Source: Planctomycetota bacterium (GTDB lineage: Bacteria > Planctomycetota > UBA8108 > UBA1146 > JAJFFE01). Taken from it: DNA of 7,764 bases. Below, one piece after another: positions 4,829 through 7,764 of the stretch. The position numbers and the translations under genes are program-made. The stretch lies in the NCBI GenBank assembly GCA_020425835.1, contig JAGQRC010000142.1:1-7764 (forward strand). Direction: 5' to 3'. A model generated the notes under the pieces. That model searched no databases. It saw only the letters and a program-made list of their open reading frames with translations, and was not told the DNA's origin. The stretch's first letter is position 1; every line of letters begins with the position of its first letter.

Positions 4829-7057
4829 ATGCGAGCACGTTCTACCCTTCTCGCCCTGACCGTCCTCTCCGCCTTCGCGCTCAGCGGTTGGTTCAGCCCG
4901 TCCGTCGCGTCGCCGCAAGCGGTCGCGACCGATCCCGCCGCGACGTCGGAGGCGCCCTCGGCGTCGCCGACCCTTGCTCCGACGAGCCGCGAGTCGAGGA
5001 TCACCAAAGAGGTGGTGAAGCTCCTCGACTCGGATCACCTGCTTCCGCAGACCGTCGACGACAAGATCGCCGAGCGTGCCTTCGAGCAGTTCATGGAGCG
5101 GCTCGATCCCCAGAAGCTGTACTTCTTGCGGTCGGACGTCGAGGAGTTCCGTCGTCGTGCGGACGAGATCGACGACCAGGTTCGCGCGGGTGACCTGAGC
5201 CTCGCCTACCAAGTCTTCGAGCGCTACATGCAGCGGCTCCACGAGCGGATGGCGACGATCGATCACCTCCTCGAGTCGAAACACGACTTCACGGTCGACG
5301 AGTACTTCGTGATCGATCGCGAGGACGAGCCGTACGCGACGACTTCGGAGGAGCTCGACGAGCACTGGCGGAAGCGGATCAAGTACTCGCTGCTCGACAA
5401 GCTCGCCGGCGGAGAGAGCGCGGAGGAGTCCGTGTTGCAGCTCCAGAAGCGCTACCACAACTTCGCGCGCCGGATGGAGCAGACCGACAACGACGAACTC
5501 CTCGAGATCTATCTCGGCTCGATCACCAACTCCTTCGATCCGCACACCACGTACATGTCCGCGACCACCCTCGAGAACTTCCAGATCAACATGCGCCTCG
5601 AGCTCGAGGGGATCGGCGCGGCGCTGCAGAGCATCGACGGCTACACCGTGGTCAGTCAGATCATCGCCGGTGGTGCGGCGGAGCGAGACGGACGTCTTCA
5701 GCCCGAGGACAAGATCGTCGCGGTGGCCCAGGATGACGACGGAGAGTGGGAGGACGTCGTCGACCACAAACTGAGCGAGGTCGTGAAGCGGATTCGCGGG
5801 AAGGCGGGAACCGTCGTCCGGCTGAAGATCCAGCGCGTCGGAGCCGAGCCCCTCGACATTCGGCTCACCCGATCGAAGGTCGAGCTCAAGGATGCGGAAG
5901 CGCACGGCGAGGTCCTCGAGCACGGGACGAAGCCGGACGGTTCGCCGTACCGCGTCGGCGTGATCGATCTCCCCAGCTTCTACATGGACATGAGCGCCGA
6001 TCGACGTCGCAACGGTGATTTCAAGAGTTCGACCGCCGACGTCTTCCGTCTCGTACAGCAGTTCCAGGTCGAGGGCGTCGATGGCATCGTCCTCGACCTG
6101 CGGCAGAACGGTGGTGGGGCGCTCCAGGAGGCACTCAACCTGACCGGCATCTTCATCGACCAGGGACCGGTGGTGCAGGTCAAGGACGACGAGGGGCACG
6201 TGGTCGCGCTCGACGATCCCTACCCGCGCTCGCTGGCCTGGGACGGACCGCTCACCGTGCTGACCAGTCGATTCAGCGCGAGCGCGAGTGAGATCTTCGC
6301 CGGCGCGATCCAGGACTACGGGCGCGGTGTGGTGATCGGGGACAAGAGCACCCACGGCAAGGGCACGGTCCAGACGCTCGAGGACGTCGGGCGACGAGTC
6401 AGCTGGCTCGGCAAGCGCGAGAACTACGGGGCACTGAAGATCACCAATCAGCAGTTCTATCGCCCGAACGGCGACAGCACTCAGAACCGCGGCGTCGAAG
6501 CCGACGTCGTTTTGCCTTCCGTGACCAACCACGGTGACCTCGGCGAGGCCCGCGCGGACTACGCGATTCCCTTCGATCGCGTTCCGCCGGCGACATTCCA
6601 GCGTGAGAACCGCGTCGACGCGGCGATCGTGGCCGAGCTGAACCAGCGTTCCCAGACGCGTCGATCGGAGTCGAAGGACTGGCACGATGTCGATGAGGCG
6701 ATCGCCCGGTACCTCAAGTACAAGGATCGACGCTTGGTCCCGTTGGAGCGCCAGAAGTTCATCGCCGAGTGGAACGAGATCCAGAACGACGAGAAGGGCG
6801 GCTTGGTCGTCCGTCCCGTCGATCCCGACAAGACGCCGGTGATCGATGGCATCGACTGGGTCTACACTCGACTGAAGCCGGACGAGCCCGAGGAGAAGAC
6901 CGAGGAGCCGAAGGCGAACAGCGGGTCGGGTGAGTCGGTGGCGGAGGTCGGTGAGGACGATGCCCCGAAGATCCACCGCGACTTCTACCTCGACGAAGCG
7001 CTGTCGATCACCGTCGACTACATCGAACTGAGCATGGCACCGAAGCTCGCGCACTGA
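4829..7057 (+). CDS. prc: Prc-like carboxy-terminal processing protease (S41A, PDZ)
   Basis: A 742-residue exported tail-specific protease that recognises C-terminal segments of substrates and cleaves with a Ser-Lys dyad. E. coli Prc processes FtsI and degrades periplasmic proteins. Residues 1-27 are a signal peptide without a lipobox cysteine, followed by a Pro/Ala/Ser/Thr linker to about 52. Residues 54-255 are the Prc N-terminal helical domain. Residues 258-338 are the PDZ domain (LEGIGAALQ, GGAAERDGRLQPEDKI). Residues 375-562 are the S41 core with DLRQNGGGALQEA, SASASEIFAGAIQDYGR (nucleophile Ser485) and GKGTVQ (Lys511). A C-terminal domain of DUF3340 type follows, including LKYKDRR and YLDEAL, interrupted by an acidic Glu/Lys-rich linker near 686-715. 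The length slightly exceeds E. coli Prc (682). The start follows AAAGGG by 4 nt and begins a proper signal peptide. No NlpI-like adaptor gene is nearby. Confidence 0.93.
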   Translation: MRARSTLLALTVLSAFALSGWFSPSVASPQAVATDPAATSEAPSASPTLAPTSRESRITKEVVKLLDSDHLLPQTVDDKIAERAFEQFMERLDPQKLYFLRSDVEEFRRRADEIDDQVRAGDLSLAYQVFERYMQRLHERMATIDHLLESKHDFTVDEYFVIDREDEPYATTSEELDEHWRKRIKYSLLDKLAGGESAEESVLQLQKRYHNFARRMEQTDNDELLEIYLGSITNSFDPHTTYMSATTLENFQINMRLELEGIGAALQSIDGYTVVSQIIAGGAAERDGRLQPEDKIVAVAQDDDGEWEDVVDHKLSEVVKRIRGKAGTVVRLKIQRVGAEPLDIRLTRSKVELKDAEAHGEVLEHGTKPDGSPYRVGVIDLPSFYMDMSADRRRNGDFKSSTADVFRLVQQFQVEGVDGIVLDLRQNGGGALQEALNLTGIFIDQGPVVQVKDDEGHVVALDDPYPRSLAWDGPLTVLTSRFSASASEIFAGAIQDYGRGVVIGDKSTHGKGTVQTLEDVGRRVSWLGKRENYGALKITNQQFYRPNGDSTQNRGVEADVVLPSVTNHGDLGEARADYAIPFDRVPPATFQRENRVDAAIVAELNQRSQTRRSESKDWHDVDEAIARYLKYKDRRLVPLERQKFIAEWNEIQNDEKGGLVVRPVDPDKTPVIDGIDWVYTRLKPDEPEEKTEEPKANSGSGESVAEVGEDDAPKIHRDFYLDEALSITVDYIELSMAPKLAH

Positions 7058-7081
7058 CACCAGCGCGACTGTCACGAACCG

Positions 7082-7133
7082 TGTCGCGAGAAGTCGACCC
7101 GCGGCTCCCGAGCCGCTGGGGATTCTCGCGGCA
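7082..7133 (+). terminator. Long imperfect hairpin after prc
   Basis: An outer stem of 11 bp (7082-7092 with 7123-7133, one G-U wobble, including CGCGAGAA/TTCTCGCG) encloses an inner stem GCGGCT-cccg-AGCCGC (7101-7116). CCC/GGG pairs lie between them. It begins 25 nt after the prc stop and ends 48 nt before the next start. There is no T-tract. It probably ends or protects the prc transcript, and could also be a leader structure for the cupin gene. Confidence 0.55.
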
Positions 7134-7167
7134 GGGCTCGTGAACCCGGTGAGTCGAGACCCCGTGC

Positions 7168-7173
7168 GAGGAG
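7168..7173 (+). promoter_or_regulatory. Ribosome binding site of the cupin gene
   Basis: GAGGAG lies 8 nt before the ATG at 7182. It decides against an in-frame GTG at 7140, which would add 14 residues, lacks a good Shine-Dalgarno and sits just behind the hairpin. Confidence 0.75.
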
Positions 7174-7181
7174 CGCGAACC

Positions 7182-7511
7182 ATGTCGGTCGAGAGCCTGG
7201 TCGTCGACAGTGACGCGCTCCCTTGGCGGGAGAGTCCCTCGCCGGGCGTCGCTTGGAAGAAGCTCTTCTTCGATCGGGAGTCCGGGGAGTCGGCGGTGCT
7301 GCTCCGGTTCGAGCCCGGCGCCTCGTACGCTGCCCATCGCCACCCGGGAGGCGAGGAGTACCTCGTCCTCGAAGGGGCGCTCGAGGACGGGGGCCAGAGC
7401 TACGGGCCGGGAACCTACGTCCGCCATCCGGAGGGCTCCGCGCACCGGCCGCGCTCGTCCACGGGCTGTCTGGTCTTCGTCCGGCTCTCGCATCCCATCG
7501 AGGAGCTCTGA
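7182..7511 (+). CDS. Small ChrR-like cupin protein
   Basis: A 109-residue single-domain cupin resembling the C-terminal cupin of the anti-sigma factor ChrR (Cupin_7 type). Visible signatures are WKKLFFDRESGESAVLLRF, then AHRHPGGEEYLVLEG giving likely metal ligands H52, H54 and E58, then SYGPGTYVRHPEGSAH with H88 as the fourth ligand, and the STGC turn typical of ChrR-like proteins. It lacks the N-terminal zinc-binding anti-sigma domain of full ChrR, and no ECF sigma gene is visible beside it, so it is an orphan cupin of unknown role; metal-dependent sensing or a small enzyme activity are both possible. It is isolated from prc by a hairpin and closed by its own terminator-like hairpin. Confidence 0.85.
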   Translation: MSVESLVVDSDALPWRESPSPGVAWKKLFFDRESGESAVLLRFEPGASYAAHRHPGGEEYLVLEGALEDGGQSYGPGTYVRHPEGSAHRPRSSTGCLVFVRLSHPIEEL

Positions 7512-7527
7512 AGGGCGCCCGCCCTTC
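7510..7527 (+). terminator. Terminator-like hairpin overlapping the cupin stop codon
   Basis: GAAGGGC-gccc-GCCCTTC forms a perfect 7-bp stem with a 4-nt loop. It begins within the TGA stop (7509-7511) and is followed by only TT before GACGG. The compact GC stem fits an intrinsic terminator with a very short T-run. Confidence 0.5.
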
Positions 7528-7555
7528 TTGACGGAGATCGGGTAGGGCTTACGAT
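7528..7555 (+). promoter_or_regulatory. Candidate sigma-70 promoter reading rightward
   Basis: TTGACG (7528-7533, 5 of 6 consensus) is followed by a 16-nt spacer and TACGAT (7550-7555, 4 of 6, keeping the key T, A and final T). It starts directly behind the cupin terminator hairpin, and transcription would begin near 7562. It is the best rightward promoter match I found in the window. What it drives is not clear: the next 200 nt carry no good plus-strand gene. Confidence 0.4.
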
Positions 7556-7764
7556 CCTCGCCCGGCTCGATCGAGAGCCCGCGTCACGGGGCCTCCCGCC
7601 TCGGATCGAGTTTCCCCGCTCCGGCGCCCTCCTGTGTCGAGCGCAGCATTGCTCAGGGCACGGGAGGGAACCGCGGTCTCGACGCAGGGACCCCGTCGAG
7701 GTGGACCCCTCCCGACCGCGCGGTACAGCGCCCCTCGGTCGGGGTCGAAGATGAAGTCACGGGG
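7549..7764 (-). CDS. Possible C-terminal end of an unidentified protein (partial)
   Basis: A minus-strand frame is open from the right edge for 71 codons and stops with TAA at 7551-7549. The first residues read RDFIFDPDRGALYRAV, with third codon positions mostly C or G like the confident genes. The rest turns into Gly/Arg/Pro-rich sequence with less biased codons. I do not recognise a family. In DNA this rich in G+C an open frame of this length occurs often by chance, so this is a weak call. It would converge on the cupin gene. Confidence 0.2.
   Translation of the reverse strand, partial: PRDFIFDPDRGALYRAVGRGPPRRGPCVETAVPSRALSNAALDTGGRRSGETRSEAGGPVTRALDRAGRGS
7627..7720 (+). other. Structured segment with two strong hairpins
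   Basis: CCCTCCTGTG (7627-7636) pairs with CACGGGAGGG (7659-7668) as a 10-bp stem with one G-U wobble and an inner GAGC/GCTC stem. It is followed by CTCGACG/CGTCGAG (7678-7684 with 7694-7700) nested within CGCGGTC/GACCGCG (7672-7678 with 7714-7720, sharing one base). Downstream of a promoter-like site, this could be a small structured RNA or the 5' leader of a gene beyond the edge. It does not match a 6S, SRP, tmRNA or RNase P signature that I know. High G+C alone makes stems common. Confidence 0.3.

Noticed and set aside
4733..7183. Very long minus-strand open frame (over 800 codons) opposite prc
   Set aside because: It mirrors the GC-biased third positions of prc, its translation is Leu/Val/Asp/Arg-rich with no recognisable family, and prc itself is unmistakable.
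7584..7764. Direct repeat GTCACGGGG near 7584 and at the right edge
   Set aside because: Only 9 nt and G+C-rich; no flanking homology, so it is not treated as an attachment site or assembly repeat.
1..7764. tRNA, rRNA, CRISPR array, insertion sequence or phage gene
   Set aside because: I found no cloverleaf, no regularly spaced repeats, no transposase motif and no terminal inverted repeats in either strand.

Overview
The window is a G+C-rich bacterial segment (roughly two-thirds G+C by eye, with C or G at most third codon positions). The gene set is chromosomal housekeeping and proteolysis. Nothing in it is phage, plasmid, CRISPR or IS-like. The lineage cannot be fixed from sequence alone. 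The combination of a homodimeric-type pyruvate dehydrogenase E1 (AceE), a secreted DPP-IV-type peptidase and a long Prc-type S41 protease with a THGKG active-site loop would fit Planctomycetota or a related deep lineage; this is an inference. The window may be a whole short contig, with both ends cutting genes.

Left part, minus strand (1-843, with promoter out to about 997): a small Trm112/YcaR-like protein (843-613) is followed after 102 nt by the N-terminal third-of-a-domain of aceE (510 to the left edge). A 16-nt perfect palindrome lies between them. The AceE homology stops abruptly near position 100-106 although the frame stays open to base 1. None of the three minus-strand frames beyond that point encodes the expected AceE continuation, so a chimeric junction or a real truncation is likely.

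Middle, plus strand (1158-7057): three peptidases in a row. They are an exported S9B dipeptidyl-peptidase-IV-like enzyme (1158-3392), a cytoplasmic M42 aminopeptidase (3471-4562) and an exported Prc/tail-specific S41 protease with a PDZ domain (4829-7057). All three have complete catalytic residues. The first two are 78 nt apart and may be co-transcribed. The third follows a 266-nt gap with its own hairpin and a weak promoter candidate. A plausible joint role is stepwise peptide breakdown: periplasmic or surface cleavage by Prc and DPP, then intracellular trimming by the M42 enzyme.

Right part, plus strand (7058-7764): a long hairpin closes prc, followed by a small orphan ChrR-like cupin (7182-7511). 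A compact terminator hairpin overlaps the cupin stop codon, and immediately behind it is a promoter-like TTGACG-N16-TACGAT. The last 200 nt fold into several good stems and hold no convincing plus-strand gene. A minus-strand frame is open from the right edge to 7549 and could be the tail of another gene.

I do not see a clear previously undescribed system. The points most worth a second look are the aceE breakpoint, the promoter plus structured segment at the right end, the hairpin after prc, and the palindrome between the Trm112-like gene and aceE.
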